A stretch of 64,000 nt of DNA from Reichenbachiella sp. 5M10 (GCF_002742335.1 NZ_MDGR01000007.1:1306501-1370500); one strand, 5' to 3'. Positions 1 through 9,359 are shown, numbered from the stretch's first letter. Numbers and translations are program-made. The notes: generated by a model not told the origin, from the letters alone.

Positions 1-773
1 GGAGATGGAATTCAATTTCATTGTTTGATACCCCATTAAATTTTAATTAGTAATTTTTGAGAAAAGTCTCACTTTTTAACAATTGCATTTTCTCAGAGTT
101 TCGAAAAGCTTTTGACCCAACCTGACGATGCTAAGCTAAGAGTGAATTAAAAATGATCAGTAACAAGAAGTCTCAAATCAACCACAGTACATAAACAGCC
201 CCCGGGGGTCTTTTTTATTTTCGAATTTTTGACGGCTACCTCATTTAACAGTTATACATTCTATATGAAAAAGGGCTTTTTAGCAGAAAGGGAATGCTTT
301 TTGTAAGCCCAAACGGGCTTGGTATTATATATTAACTTCCAATTGATATGATCACAGATTCCTTTCATTGAATACCCAAACTATAAGGATTTATTTTCCA
401 GATTAGTAACAGGTTTGTGCATACGTTTTCTGTTATTTCTCTAGTAATAATTGATACTTACATTGGTTTTTTCCAAATTGGTGAAGCATTTTGAGAATAA
501 TAACTTAGACTTGAAATGTCTTGTCCAAATTCAGTTTCAGGTGTTATTATAACTAGAACTAAAGGAATGTGAATTCATACTACATCAATTCTTATAATAA
601 TTGGAGTCAAACAGTTTCATCTATTGACGATACTGACTATCATGGAGTTTTAATAAATTCATGAATCTCTATCACGTCGAGGCTCAAAGAAGATTGTTAG
701 ATCCTCTCAACAATATTTTATTAACAATAATTTTAAGAATACATCAGAAGCTAATTGAACCAACCGAACATTA
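1..773. other. AT-rich stretch without a recognisable gene
   Basis: I find no convincing coding region here on either strand. All frames are broken by frequent stops. The first dozen codons of frame 1 could be the tail of a gene outside the window, but they are too short to judge. There is a small perfect hairpin at 305-320 (6-bp arms AAGCCC/GGGCTT, 4-nt loop) without a following T-run, so it is not a clear terminator. The segment just before 774 presumably holds the hsdR promoter, but I could not place one with confidence. Confidence 0.6.
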
Positions 774-3700
774 ATGAAATTCAACGAAGACTCAAGAGTA
801 AAGATCCCGTCCATTCTCCACCTGATCAGGTTGGGATATGAGTATTTATCCTTGAAGAGTGCTAAGTGGGATGAAGACACCAACATCTTCACTGATATAT
901 TTAATGAAAGAATTGCACGCATCAATCCTGAGATGGACGCTGGCGATATCAAAAGACTTTATGATGAAGTGTCTTTGACCCTTGAAAATGAAGATCTAGG
1001 GAAAGCATTTTATGAGAAGCTTATTGATCGATCTGGAGAAAGATTGATCGACTTTGAGGACTTTGATAATAATTCATTTCATGTGGTCACTGAGTTGACC
1101 TATAAGAAGGATGATGATGAATTTAGACCAGATATTATTCTGCTGATTAATGGTATGCCTTTAGTGTTTATAGAGGTGAAGAAACCAAATAATCGTGATG
1201 GTATTCTAGCTGAGCGAGATCGGATCAATACGAGATTCCAAAATAAGAAATTTCGCAAGTTTGTAAACCTCACTCAGCTCATGGTATTTTCCAATAACAT
1301 GGAATATGATGATCTAGATCCTGAACCTCTGCAAGGCGCATACTATGCCTCCACTTCGTATGGCAAGCCGATGTTCAACTACTTTAAAGAAAAGAAGAAA
1401 TTTGACTTAGGTAGTATACTAAAATCACTGAGTGATGAAGAGGAAGATTTTGTACTCAAGGATACCAATTACATCAGTATCAAGCATGCGCCTGAATTTC
1501 AAACCAACAAGAATCCTGACACACCAACCAACAGAGTAAGCACTTCTCTATTTAGTCGAGATCGTTTATCCTTTATGCTTCAGTATGCTTTAGCCTATGT
1601 GAAGGAGCAGAAGGGACTGGAAAAGCATGTGATGCGTTATCCGCAAATATTTGCAACCAAGGCCATAGAAGCTACTTTGGAATCGGGTATCAAGAAAGGA
1701 ATCATCTGGCACACGCAAGGCAGTGGCAAGACCGCCTTGGCTTATTACAATGTGGGCTATCTCACAGATTACTATCAAAAGAAATCAATCATACCAAAAT
1801 TCTATTTCATCGTGGATCGATTAGATCTATTGATACAAGCTGGGAGAGAATTTAAAAGCCGAGGATTGATTGTACACAACGTCAATTCAAAAGAGGAGTT
1901 TGCTAAAAATATCAAATCAACTACAGCTCTCCATAATGCCTCGGGCAAGCCAGAAATTACTGTAGTCAATATTCAAAAGTTTGAAAACGATCCTGATGTG
2001 GTTAGGAATACGGATTATAATCTGAATATCCAGCGTGTCTACTTCTTGGATGAAGTGCATCGTAGTTATAACCCAAAAGGAAGTTTCTTGGCTAACCTCA
2101 AAGAGTCAGATCCAAATTCTGTCAAAATAGGACTAACAGGTACGCCACTACTGGGACAAGATTTCAATTCTAGAGCACTATTCGGTGACTATATACATAA
2201 GTATTACTACAATGCATCTATAGCTGATGGCTATACTTTGCGGCTTATTCGTGAAGAGATAGAGACCAGTTATAAGATGACGATGATTGAAGCCTTGAAG
2301 GAGATTGAAATCTTGAAAGGCAATGCAGATAAGAAGATGATCTATGCACATCGAAAGTTTGTGGAGCCAATGCTTGACTATGTAGTTACTGATTTTGAAA
2401 AGAGTCGTTTGACTTTGGATGATCCTAGTATTGGAGGAATGGTCGTTTGTGATTCTTCTGATCAGGCCAAGATGATGTATGAAATATTCAGTGAGACGTA
2501 TGCTGAATCGGAGGCAGAACTATTACAGGCGGCAGATCCAGTAGAGAGGTACGGAGACAAACGAAAAAGAGACATCAAGGTAAAAAGTGCAGCCGTCATT
2601 CTTCATGATATTGGTACTAAGGAAGACCGAAAAGATAAAGTAGAGGATTTCAAAGAAGGAAAGATTGATTTACTATTTGTCTACAATATGTTGCTCACTG
2701 GCTTTGATGCCAAGCGATTGAAAAAACTATATATCGGTCGAGTGATCAAGTCGCACAACTTGCTGCAAACCTTAACTAGAGTCAATAGAACCTATAAGGA
2801 TTTCAGGTACGGCTATGTGGTGGACTTTGCCGATATCAAAAGTGAATTTGACAAAACCAACAAGGCATATTTTGATGAACTCCAATCAGAGCTAGGTGAT
2901 GAGATGGAGCACTATTCCAACCTGTTTAAATCTCAGGAAGAAATAGAAGAGGAGATACACCAAATTAAGGATGCACTCTTTCATTTTGATACGCTGAATG
3001 CAGAAGTGTTTTCTCAGCAGATCACTCAGATCCAAGATCGAAAGCAGATGTTGGAGATTACCAAGGCTTTGAATGCTGCTAAGAGCCTTTACAATCTGAT
3101 TCGTTTGTCTGGTAACTATCAACTACTGGAGAAACTAGATTTTAAAAAGCTCACGGTGCTTTCGAGAGAAGCCAACAACCACTTGGCTTTGATCAATAAA
3201 AAGGAAGCATTGGAGTCGGGTGCAGATACCAACAACCTACTCAATGTAGCACTGGAAGACATCTTGTTTGCTTTTACTAAAATTTCTGAAGAGGAGATGA
3301 TCTTGGCTGATCAATTGAAAGACACTTTGCGTAGAACTAGAGAAAATCTAGGTGGCAATTTTGATCCTGCTGATCCAGTGTTTGTCAGTTTGAAGGAGGA
3401 GCTGGAGCGATTGTTTAAAAAGAAAAACCTAAGTGAAATCTCTCAAGGAGAGATGATTGAAAATATAGATGCTCTGAATGCCATCAATGATCAGGCGAAA
3501 GAATTGGAACGCAAAAACCAACTACTGAGAGCCAAGTATGACTATGATGAAAAGTACGCTCGATTGCACAAAAGGCTGATGGAAAAGGATCCTTTGACTG
3601 ATAGTGAAAGTAAGCTATTTGAAGCCTTGCAAGGTTTGAAAAAGGAGGTAGATTTGAAAATTCTTGAGAATTCCAAGATGTTGGAGAACGAGAATTTTGT

Positions 3701-3839
3701 AGAGAAGATGACGATGAAATTGGTGATAGATCAATTGAAAAACAAGCATCACATCAATCTAGATCCTGCTACTACAAGACGAGTGAATGGATTGCTGGTG
3801 AAAGAGTATATGAATGAATTTTATGGTAAAGTGGCTTAG
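774..3839 (+). CDS. hsdR: Type I restriction enzyme R subunit (HsdR)
   Basis: This is the motor and nuclease subunit of a type I restriction-modification complex, which translocates unmodified DNA and cuts it. The N-terminal part carries a PD-(D/E)xK-type nuclease signature: D120 in FRPDIILL, then E134 and K136 in FIEVKK. It is followed by a superfamily 2 helicase motor with Walker A GSGKT at residues 316-320 and a DEVH box starting at D426. The C-terminal roughly 250 residues are helical and charged, as expected for the region that docks on the methylase. The length of 1021 aa is normal for HsdR and the reading frame is intact. It is the first gene of a set with hsdM and hsdS, but a broken GxxExxY gene sits between it and hsdM. 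Family assignment is firm; the target sequence cannot be read from it. Confidence 0.95.
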   Translation: MKFNEDSRVKIPSILHLIRLGYEYLSLKSAKWDEDTNIFTDIFNERIARINPEMDAGDIKRLYDEVSLTLENEDLGKAFYEKLIDRSGERLIDFEDFDNNSFHVVTELTYKKDDDEFRPDIILLINGMPLVFIEVKKPNNRDGILAERDRINTRFQNKKFRKFVNLTQLMVFSNNMEYDDLDPEPLQGAYYASTSYGKPMFNYFKEKKKFDLGSILKSLSDEEEDFVLKDTNYISIKHAPEFQTNKNPDTPTNRVSTSLFSRDRLSFMLQYALAYVKEQKGLEKHVMRYPQIFATKAIEATLESGIKKGIIWHTQGSGKTALAYYNVGYLTDYYQKKSIIPKFYFIVDRLDLLIQAGREFKSRGLIVHNVNSKEEFAKNIKSTTALHNASGKPEITVVNIQKFENDPDVVRNTDYNLNIQRVYFLDEVHRSYNPKGSFLANLKESDPNSVKIGLTGTPLLGQDFNSRALFGDYIHKYYYNASIADGYTLRLIREEIETSYKMTMIEALKEIEILKGNADKKMIYAHRKFVEPMLDYVVTDFEKSRLTLDDPSIGGMVVCDSSDQAKMMYEIFSETYAESEAELLQAADPVERYGDKRKRDIKVKSAAVILHDIGTKEDRKDKVEDFKEGKIDLLFVYNMLLTGFDAKRLKKLYIGRVIKSHNLLQTLTRVNRTYKDFRYGYVVDFADIKSEFDKTNKAYFDELQSELGDEMEHYSNLFKSQEEIEEEIHQIKDALFHFDTLNAEVFSQQITQIQDRKQMLEITKALNAAKSLYNLIRLSGNYQLLEKLDFKKLTVLSREANNHLALINKKEALESGADTNNLLNVALEDILFAFTKISEEEMILADQLKDTLRRTRENLGGNFDPADPVFVSLKEELERLFKKKNLSEISQGEMIENIDALNAINDQAKELERKNQLLRAKYDYDEKYARLHKRLMEKDPLTDSESKLFEALQGLKKEVDLKILENSKMLENENFVEKMTMKLVIDQLKNKHHINLDPATTRRVNGLLVKEYMNEFYGKVA

Positions 3840-3880
3840 GTGGTCTGAATCAGGATTGTTAGGATTATTGGATTAACAAG

Positions 3881-4259
3881 ATGACTTTAGATGAGGTAAC
3901 TTATAAAATCAATGGCTGTGCGATGAAGGTACATAATACGCTTGGTAATGGCTTTCAGGAAGTTATTTATCAAAGGTGTCTTGCACTGGAGTTGGAAAAG
4001 GCAGGCTTGCTTGGGATTCGAACGTGAATGTGAACACACAATTTATTATGAAGGCGTTGATGTTGGTACACGAAGAGCAGATTTTGTGGTGGAAGGTGAA
4101 GTTGTGGTGGAGCTTAAAGCACTAATAAAATTGGAAGATGTGCATTTGGCACAGGCAAAAAATTATGTGGTAGCATATCAGAAGAAAGTTGGATTATTGA
4201 TCAATTTTGGAGCCAGGAGCTTAGAGTTTAAGAAAATATTCAATCCAAAAAATCCTTAA
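3881..4259 (+). pseudogene. GxxExxY family protein, interrupted by a frameshift
   Basis: The N-terminal part reads from ATG 3881 and contains the family's namesake motif as GFQEVIY, preceded by a typical INGCAMKVHNTLGNG segment. That frame stops at TGA 4025-4027. The family's C-terminal half (FERECEHTIYYEG, VGTRRADF, VVVELKAL) continues in the +1 frame to the stop at 4257-4259. Dropping one base near 4005-4015 (around ggcttgcttggga) would join the halves into one normal protein of about 125 aa. The family has been described as small PD-(D/E)xK-related proteins of unknown role, often near mobile or defence genes. The gene sits in the gap between hsdR and hsdM. Alternatives are a sequencing error or a programmed frameshift. 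An apparent ATG-led ORF from 3942 in the downstream frame is not the natural start. Confidence 0.85.
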
Positions 4260-4308
4260 ATCAAGGTAATCCTGATTCAGACAAATAATAGAGAGGTAGC
4301 AAGATAGA

Positions 4309-5931
4309 ATGACGAAGACAGTAGAATTTGAGAAGCAGACCAAGCAACTGATAGACGGGTTGAAGAGTGTATGTGCCAACTATGGCTTGGGCAATGACGG
4401 CAATGAGTTCAAGATCATCACACAAGTATTTTTATACAAATTCCTCAATGACAAATTCGTGCATGAGGTAAAGAAACTGGATGATAAAATAGCCAAAGCC
4501 GACGACTGGGAAGCAGTACTTAGATCTTATCCAGATGATGACTATGAGATGCTCATGATGCAGATGAGTGCCAGCACGGCCAGCATCAAACCCAGTCAGT
4601 TTATCTCTAGTCTGTATGAACGACAGAATGAACCCAATTTTGCAGATATATTTGACAACACCTTATTGGATATTGCCAAGGAGAACAGTGATATCTTCTC
4701 TGTACTGACTGCTGGTGGAGAGCGAGTGGTATTGTTCGAAAACTTGAGCAAGTATGTGACTGATGATCGGGATGAGTTTTGTAAGGCACTGGTCAACAAG
4801 CTGGTCAACTTTAGCTTCGAGCACATTTTTCATGAGAAATTCGACTTCTATGCCACTATCTTCGAGTACCTGATCAAAGACTACAATACCAACAGTGGAG
4901 GTAAATATGCTGAGTACTTCACCCCTCATGCGGTAGCCAAGATCATGGCCAGATGTCTGGTGCATGGCACACCTAAAAGTGTGACCTGTTTTGATCCAAG
5001 TGCAGGATCGGGATCGCTACTCATGAACTTAGCACATCAGATAGGTGAAGATAAATGTACTATCTACTCTCAGGATATCTCGCAAAAATCATCGAGTCTG
5101 CTCAGACTCAATCTGATCTTGAATGACTTGGTGCATTCCATTCCTCACATCGTGAAAGGCAATACCATCCTAGAGCCTTATCACAAGGAAAAAGACGGAT
5201 CACTTCAGAAATTCGACTATATCGTATCTAATCCGCCGTTTAAGCTGGATTTTTCAGATTTCAGTGTAGACTTGGATACCAAAGCCAACAACGTCCGATT
5301 CTTTGCTGGCATACCTAAGGTACCAGCCAAGAAGAAGGAATCCATGGCGATTTACTTGATGTTTCTCCAGCACATTATGCATGTGTTGAAGGATAAAGGC
5401 AAGGCTGCTATCGTAGTGCCAACTGGGTTTATCACTGCACAGAGCGGGATAGATAAAAAGATCAGGCAAAAGCTGGTAGAAGACAAAATGCTGGCAGGAG
5501 TAGTGAGTATGCCGTCCAACATCTTTGCCAATACAGGTACCAACGTGAGTATCCTCTTCTTGGACAAAGAAAACAAAGAGGAGGTAGTCTTGATCGATGC
5601 ATCCAACCTCGGTGTGACAGTTAAGGAAGATAAGAACCAAAGGACAGTCTTGACCCCTCAGGAAGAAGATCAAATCATCAATACTTTCAACGCTAAGGAG
5701 GCAGTCGATGACTTCTCTGTAGTAGTGAGCTATGAGGACATAACGGCCAAAAACTACTCCCTAAGCGCAGGGCAATACTTCGAGGTGAAGATCGAATATG
5801 TGGATATTTCACATGATGAGTTTACGGCTAAGATGAAAGGTTTTGAGGACTCTTTGAAAGGGTTGTTTGGAGAATCGAAGGAATTGGAGAAAGAGATTGA
5901 GACGAATTTAGAGCAAATTAAATATGTATAA
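4309..5931 (+). CDS. hsdM: Type I restriction-modification DNA methyltransferase (HsdM)
   Basis: This is the N6-adenine methyltransferase subunit, which with HsdS methylates host DNA and with HsdR forms the restriction complex. The N-terminal helical HsdM domain (about residues 1-160) is followed by the SAM-binding motif FDPSAGSGS at residues 228-236 and the catalytic NPPF at 308-311, the order typical of gamma-class N6-adenine methyltransferases. The length of 540 aa is normal. A helical C-terminal tail (about 490-540) likely contacts HsdS. The gene ends 8 nt inside hsdS, so the two are translationally coupled. The frame is intact with no missing key residue. Confidence 0.96.
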   Translation: MTKTVEFEKQTKQLIDGLKSVCANYGLGNDGNEFKIITQVFLYKFLNDKFVHEVKKLDDKIAKADDWEAVLRSYPDDDYEMLMMQMSASTASIKPSQFISSLYERQNEPNFADIFDNTLLDIAKENSDIFSVLTAGGERVVLFENLSKYVTDDRDEFCKALVNKLVNFSFEHIFHEKFDFYATIFEYLIKDYNTNSGGKYAEYFTPHAVAKIMARCLVHGTPKSVTCFDPSAGSGSLLMNLAHQIGEDKCTIYSQDISQKSSSLLRLNLILNDLVHSIPHIVKGNTILEPYHKEKDGSLQKFDYIVSNPPFKLDFSDFSVDLDTKANNVRFFAGIPKVPAKKKESMAIYLMFLQHIMHVLKDKGKAAIVVPTGFITAQSGIDKKIRQKLVEDKMLAGVVSMPSNIFANTGTNVSILFLDKENKEEVVLIDASNLGVTVKEDKNQRTVLTPQEEDQIINTFNAKEAVDDFSVVVSYEDITAKNYSLSAGQYFEVKIEYVDISHDEFTAKMKGFEDSLKGLFGESKELEKEIETNLEQIKYV

Positions 5932-7276
5932 GATTGCCCTAAATACTATATCCAAGAAAATCTCAAGTGGCTTAACACCACTGCGTTCTAATCCTGATTT
6001 TTGGGACTCTCAAGATATTCCATGGGTGAAAACGGAACAACTCGGTGTAAAGCATATTTATGATTCTAATGAAAAGGTTTCAAAACTAGTTTTTGAAAAG
6101 ACGGGCTTGAAATTAAACCCAAAAAACACCCTTTCAATTGCAATGTATGGGGAAGGGAAAACTAGAGGAAGTGTGTCTATCCTTAAAAAGGAAATGACGA
6201 CTAATCAAGCGTGTTGTAATGTGGTAATCGATTCCAAAAAGGCTGATTATGAATATGTTTATTACTTTCTAAAAACACAGTATCATCAATTAAGGAATTT
6301 GTCATCAGGAGTGAGGAAAAACCTTAACTCTAATGACATTAAAAATTTTGAAATTGGATTACCTGACTCCATTTCTGAGCAAAATAAAATCGCCAAAGTC
6401 CTCTCCGATCTAGACGCAAAAATAGAACTCAACAACAAGATCAATGCGGAGTTGGAGGGGATGGCGAAGTTGCTGTACGACTACTGGTTTGTGCAGTTCG
6501 ATTTCCCTATCTCCGAAGCATATGCTTCTTCGATAGGCAAGCCAGAGCTCAAAGACAAGCCCTACAAGTCCTCTGGTGGCGCTATGGTCTACAATGAGCA
6601 GTTGAAAAGAGAGATCCCTGAGGGGTGGGATGTTGGAACACTTCTAGATATAGCGAATTTCACTAATGGGATTGCTTGTCAGAAATATAGACCTCATGAA
6701 GGTGAAGAGTCATTAAGAGTCATTAAAATTAGAGAGATGGGTGATGGGTTTACAGACAAATCTGAATTTGTTTCTAAATCAATACCTGAGAAAGTCATTG
6801 TTTTTAATGGTGATGTTTTGTTTTCTTGGTCAGCTACTTTAGATGTAAAAATTTGGACAGGTGGAATTGGTGGATTGAATCAGCACATTTTTAAAATTAC
6901 TTCGTCCAACTATCCAAGGACATATTACTATTTTGAGATACTTCAATATCTGCAACATTTCAAAATGATTGCTGAGTTGAGAAAAACTACAATGGGTCAC
7001 ATTACTCAAGATCACCTGAAACAGAGCAGAATAGTAATTCCTCCCTTGAATTTGATAAATAACCTACATGAGCAAATTGATCCAATTATTAATAAAACAG
7101 TAGTTGCGTCAGAAGAAAACCAAAAGCTGTCAGAGTTGCGGGATTGGTTGTTGCCGATGCTGATGAATGGTCAGGTGAGGGTGGGGGAAGGGTTGTCTGC
7201 ATCGGGATTTTCAGGATTAGTGGATGATCAGGATTTGAGTATGGCTGCTGAGGATAGGGGGGAGTATGGCCAATGA
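5924..7276 (+). CDS. hsdS: Type I restriction-modification specificity subunit (HsdS)
   Basis: This subunit picks the bipartite DNA target for both methylation and cleavage. The layout is classic: a first target-recognition domain (about residues 1-150), a central conserved helical spacer (SEQNKIAKVLSDLDAKI..., about 152-200), a second recognition domain (about 225-380) and a second conserved helix near the C-terminus containing LRDWLLPMLMNGQV. DNA encoding the two recognition domains is clearly more AT-rich than the spacer: hand counts give 21/60 GC at 6181-6240, 19/60 at 6841-6900, and 32/60 at 6541-6600. This fits exchange of recognition cassettes. It overlaps hsdM by 8 nt and the next gene by 11 nt. 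The last roughly 25 residues, rich in G, S and D, look like a non-conserved tail. Confidence 0.94.
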   Translation: MYKIALNTISKKISSGLTPLRSNPDFWDSQDIPWVKTEQLGVKHIYDSNEKVSKLVFEKTGLKLNPKNTLSIAMYGEGKTRGSVSILKKEMTTNQACCNVVIDSKKADYEYVYYFLKTQYHQLRNLSSGVRKNLNSNDIKNFEIGLPDSISEQNKIAKVLSDLDAKIELNNKINAELEGMAKLLYDYWFVQFDFPISEAYASSIGKPELKDKPYKSSGGAMVYNEQLKREIPEGWDVGTLLDIANFTNGIACQKYRPHEGEESLRVIKIREMGDGFTDKSEFVSKSIPEKVIVFNGDVLFSWSATLDVKIWTGGIGGLNQHIFKITSSNYPRTYYYFEILQYLQHFKMIAELRKTTMGHITQDHLKQSRIVIPPLNLINNLHEQIDPIINKTVVASEENQKLSELRDWLLPMLMNGQVRVGEGLSASGFSGLVDDQDLSMAAEDRGEYGQ

Positions 7277-8159
7277 AAAGGTAATATATGTTGCCCCTCA
7301 AGTGATGAGCAAGCATGACGGCTACACTCACCTCATGACGTTGTACGAATCGGCCAGGCAGGAACCGTCCGATTCTATAGTTTTCGACTTCACCTATACC
7401 ACATGGTTTGAGGCTAATCTTTCGGCAGTGCTAGGCGCCATTTGCGAGTTGCTTACTAATCAGGGTAAACATGTCGTGGTAGGCGGGTGCAATTATGCTA
7501 TTCAAGATGTGCTTCAGAGAAATAGGTTCTTATGTGAGTTTGGATATGAGCCCAAGAGAGATATTCACCAGACCATGGTTGCATACACCAGATTCAATCC
7601 TAATGAAGGAGATCGGTTTCTAGAATATATCAAAAACAAGTTGTTGGCCAAGCCAGACTTTCCGAGTCATAGTCCCAATCTAGGGAAAAAAATCAGGGAA
7701 AGTATTTTTGAATTATATGAAAATGCCAGAACCCATGGATTGTGCGAGCAGATACATGCATGTGGACAGTATTTTCCTCGTAAGGACAATATCAAGCGAT
7801 TAGACCTGTCTATTGTAGACATGGGGCAGTCGATTAAGTACAATGTCAACAATTATCTCGGAAGTCAGATGACTGGCAGTGAGGCGATAGAATGGGCACT
7901 GAAATATGGAAACACCACTAAAACAGGTGATATTTCAGGAGGGTTAGGACTAGATATTATGTTTCAGTTTATCAAATTGAATCAGGGAAAAGTACAGATT
8001 ATTTCGTCTGATGGGTATTGGGAATACAGAAGAGGGGAGGTAAGAATGCTCGATTTCGATTTGAGTTTTCCGGGTACGATCGTCAATATTGAGTTCAATC
8101 TATCCGATACACACGACTACTACCTAGAAGGAGAAATATCACTAGACGATATTTTTTAG
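7266..8159 (+). CDS. STAS-like N-terminus plus GHKL (HATPase_c) ATP-binding protein
   Basis: The 297-aa protein is soluble, with no signal or membrane segment. Residues about 35-75 (DSIVFDFTYTTWFEANL) look like the strand-helix core of a STAS fold. The C-terminal half has GHKL-ATPase boxes in order: N-box ESIFELYENA at 145-154, G1 DMGQS at 185-189 and G2 GGLGLD at 225-230. There is no HisKA or phosphoacceptor histidine domain, so it is not an ordinary sensor kinase. It resembles SpoIIAB/RsbW-type switch ATPases joined to a STAS-like domain. It starts 11 nt inside hsdS and is followed 12 nt later by a separate small STAS-like protein and then a PIN nuclease. A partner-switch or toxin-control role is inference only. 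Confidence 0.72.
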   Translation: MANEKVIYVAPQVMSKHDGYTHLMTLYESARQEPSDSIVFDFTYTTWFEANLSAVLGAICELLTNQGKHVVVGGCNYAIQDVLQRNRFLCEFGYEPKRDIHQTMVAYTRFNPNEGDRFLEYIKNKLLAKPDFPSHSPNLGKKIRESIFELYENARTHGLCEQIHACGQYFPRKDNIKRLDLSIVDMGQSIKYNVNNYLGSQMTGSEAIEWALKYGNTTKTGDISGGLGLDIMFQFIKLNQGKVQIISSDGYWEYRRGEVRMLDFDLSFPGTIVNIEFNLSDTHDYYLEGEISLDDIF

Positions 8160-8171
8160 TAATTTTGTATT

Positions 8172-8528
8172 ATGAACAAAGCCGAAGTGCAGATTAATAT
8201 TGCTCAAAATATTGGAGGAGATGCAGCTGTATCTACCGAAGATGGCAATGAAATATTTGGTCTAATCAAAAAGGATTTTGATGCAGGCCAAGTAGTGATT
8301 TTGGATTTTTCTGGTATTGAAATATTGACCACAGCATTTTTGAATGCAGCACTAGGCCAACTGTATAGTGCCTATAGTAGTGAGCAATTAAATGCAAGAC
8401 TTAAATTGGTGAATGTAGCCGATCAAGATAAAATTCTTTTCAAGAAAGTAGTGGCACGAGCCAAGGAGTACTTTGCCAATAAAAAACAATTTGACCAATC
8501 CGCCAACCAAGCAATACATGGCAGCTAG
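8172..8528 (+). CDS. STAS-like domain protein (DUF4325-type)
   Basis: This small cytosolic protein of 118 aa has a core, VVILDFSGIEILTTAFLNAA (from about residue 36), that matches the STAS-like DUF4325 pattern of a beta strand, an 'LDFSGI' turn and a helix starting at the position where anti-anti-sigma factors carry the switch serine. Here that position reads T-T, so phosphorylation at a threonine is possible but unproven. The last roughly 15 residues are polar and overlap the start of the PIN gene. It is 12 nt downstream of the STAS/GHKL protein, its obvious candidate partner. DUF4325 proteins are known next to GHKL ATPases, but their function is not established. Confidence 0.7.
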   Translation: MNKAEVQINIAQNIGGDAAVSTEDGNEIFGLIKKDFDAGQVVILDFSGIEILTTAFLNAALGQLYSAYSSEQLNARLKLVNVADQDKILFKKVVARAKEYFANKKQFDQSANQAIHGS

Positions 8529-9066
8529 TATCCGAGATGTAAAGACTTACTCACCAGACTCCGACGACCTTTTCTTTTTTGACAACAACATTTGGATGTA
8601 CTTATACGCCTTTATTGGTGACTATAATTCATATAAACAAAAGTTGTACTCTGGCTTATTAAAGCGGATCAGGGATAGAGGCTGTACCATTTACACGAGT
8701 AGTATGATTATTTCAGAATTTACTAATCGATGTTTTAGGATGGATTTTGATCTTTGGAGAGCAGGCGATACCGAACTTCAATACAAAAGGGATTATGTAG
8801 GGACAAGTAGGTACAAAGAAACTGCAGAAGAAATTAGAGACGCTACCGATCGGATACTGTCTATCGCAGACCCCATCTCAGATGAATTTGAGTCAATAGA
8901 ATTAGATCATGTGTTTGAGCGCACGACTGAAATTGATTTTAATGATAGCTATTATATTGAGTTGGCTACCGAACAAGATTTGGTGATTGTAACAGACGAT
9001 CAGGATTTTGTGAAATTTGATCACCATGATTGCAAAGTTGTTACGTTTATCAATCCTAGTTTTTAA
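8518..9066 (+). CDS. PIN-domain protein, putative ribonuclease
   Basis: PIN domains are metal-dependent RNases best known as VapC-type toxins. Starting at ATG 8518 (182 aa) the acidic residues appear in the right order: D22 in LFFFDNNIW, E67 in MIISEFTNR, D140/D143 in EIDFNDSY and D160/D161 in VIVTDDQDF. The longer reading from 8473 would overlap the upstream gene by 56 nt and adds an unlikely polar leader, so I prefer 8518, which overlaps by 11 nt. There is no VapB-type antitoxin beside it. Instead it forms the end of the trio behind hsdS. It may be the effector of that trio; this is inference from context. Confidence 0.78.
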   Translation: MAASIRDVKTYSPDSDDLFFFDNNIWMYLYAFIGDYNSYKQKLYSGLLKRIRDRGCTIYTSSMIISEFTNRCFRMDFDLWRAGDTELQYKRDYVGTSRYKETAEEIRDATDRILSIADPISDEFESIELDHVFERTTEIDFNDSYYIELATEQDLVIVTDDQDFVKFDHHDCKVVTFINPSF

Positions 9067-9359
9067 TTAAGAGGTTTCTCTCCCGAGAAATATCGACTGA
9101 CCCCTTTTGTAGCGTCGAACAATGGAATAATAACCTTGATTTCTCCATAGGAATCAATTCTCACTAGCTGTAGTGTCTGTTAGACTAACTTCGAATAGCC
9201 CATCCTGAAGTTTATCAATTCTCTTTTGACTACTGGATTAGATTGTGCTATGACCAGATAGAAATGAGAACCCTTTTTTCGAGTTTCATTTTTGACTTTG
9301 GCTCCAATTCTATGTTTAGACAATAAGTGCACACGTGTGTAATGTGATTCTAGGTCGAT
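9063..9359 (-). pseudogene. Decayed coding relic of unknown family
   Basis: Read on the minus strand from 9359 down to a stop at 9063-9065, one frame gives 59 protein-like codons (containing HLLSKHRIGAKVKNE and GSHFYLVIAQSNPVVKR), an in-frame TAA at 9180-9182, then 38 more protein-like codons (containing LVRIDSYGEIKVIIPLFDA). Upstream of 9359 the frame has further stops and looks random, so the start is missing. The composition and hydrophobic pattern look coding, but I do not recognise the family. It is convergent with, and just overlaps, the PIN gene end. It could be chance. Confidence 0.35.

Noticed and set aside
198-216. cccccggggg followed by T-run as a terminator
   Set aside because: The palindrome leaves at best a very short stem with almost no loop. 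There is no recognisable gene upstream inside the window to terminate.
305-320. Hairpin AAGCCC/GGGCTT as a terminator
   Set aside because: There is a perfect short stem but no T-run in either direction, and no adjacent gene end.
8160-8167. TAATTTTG as a Bacteroidota -7 promoter element
   Set aside because: It matches TAnnTTTG but lies only 4 nt before the ATG at 8172, in an AT-rich gap of 12 nt between coupled genes, with no suitable upstream element. Likely chance.
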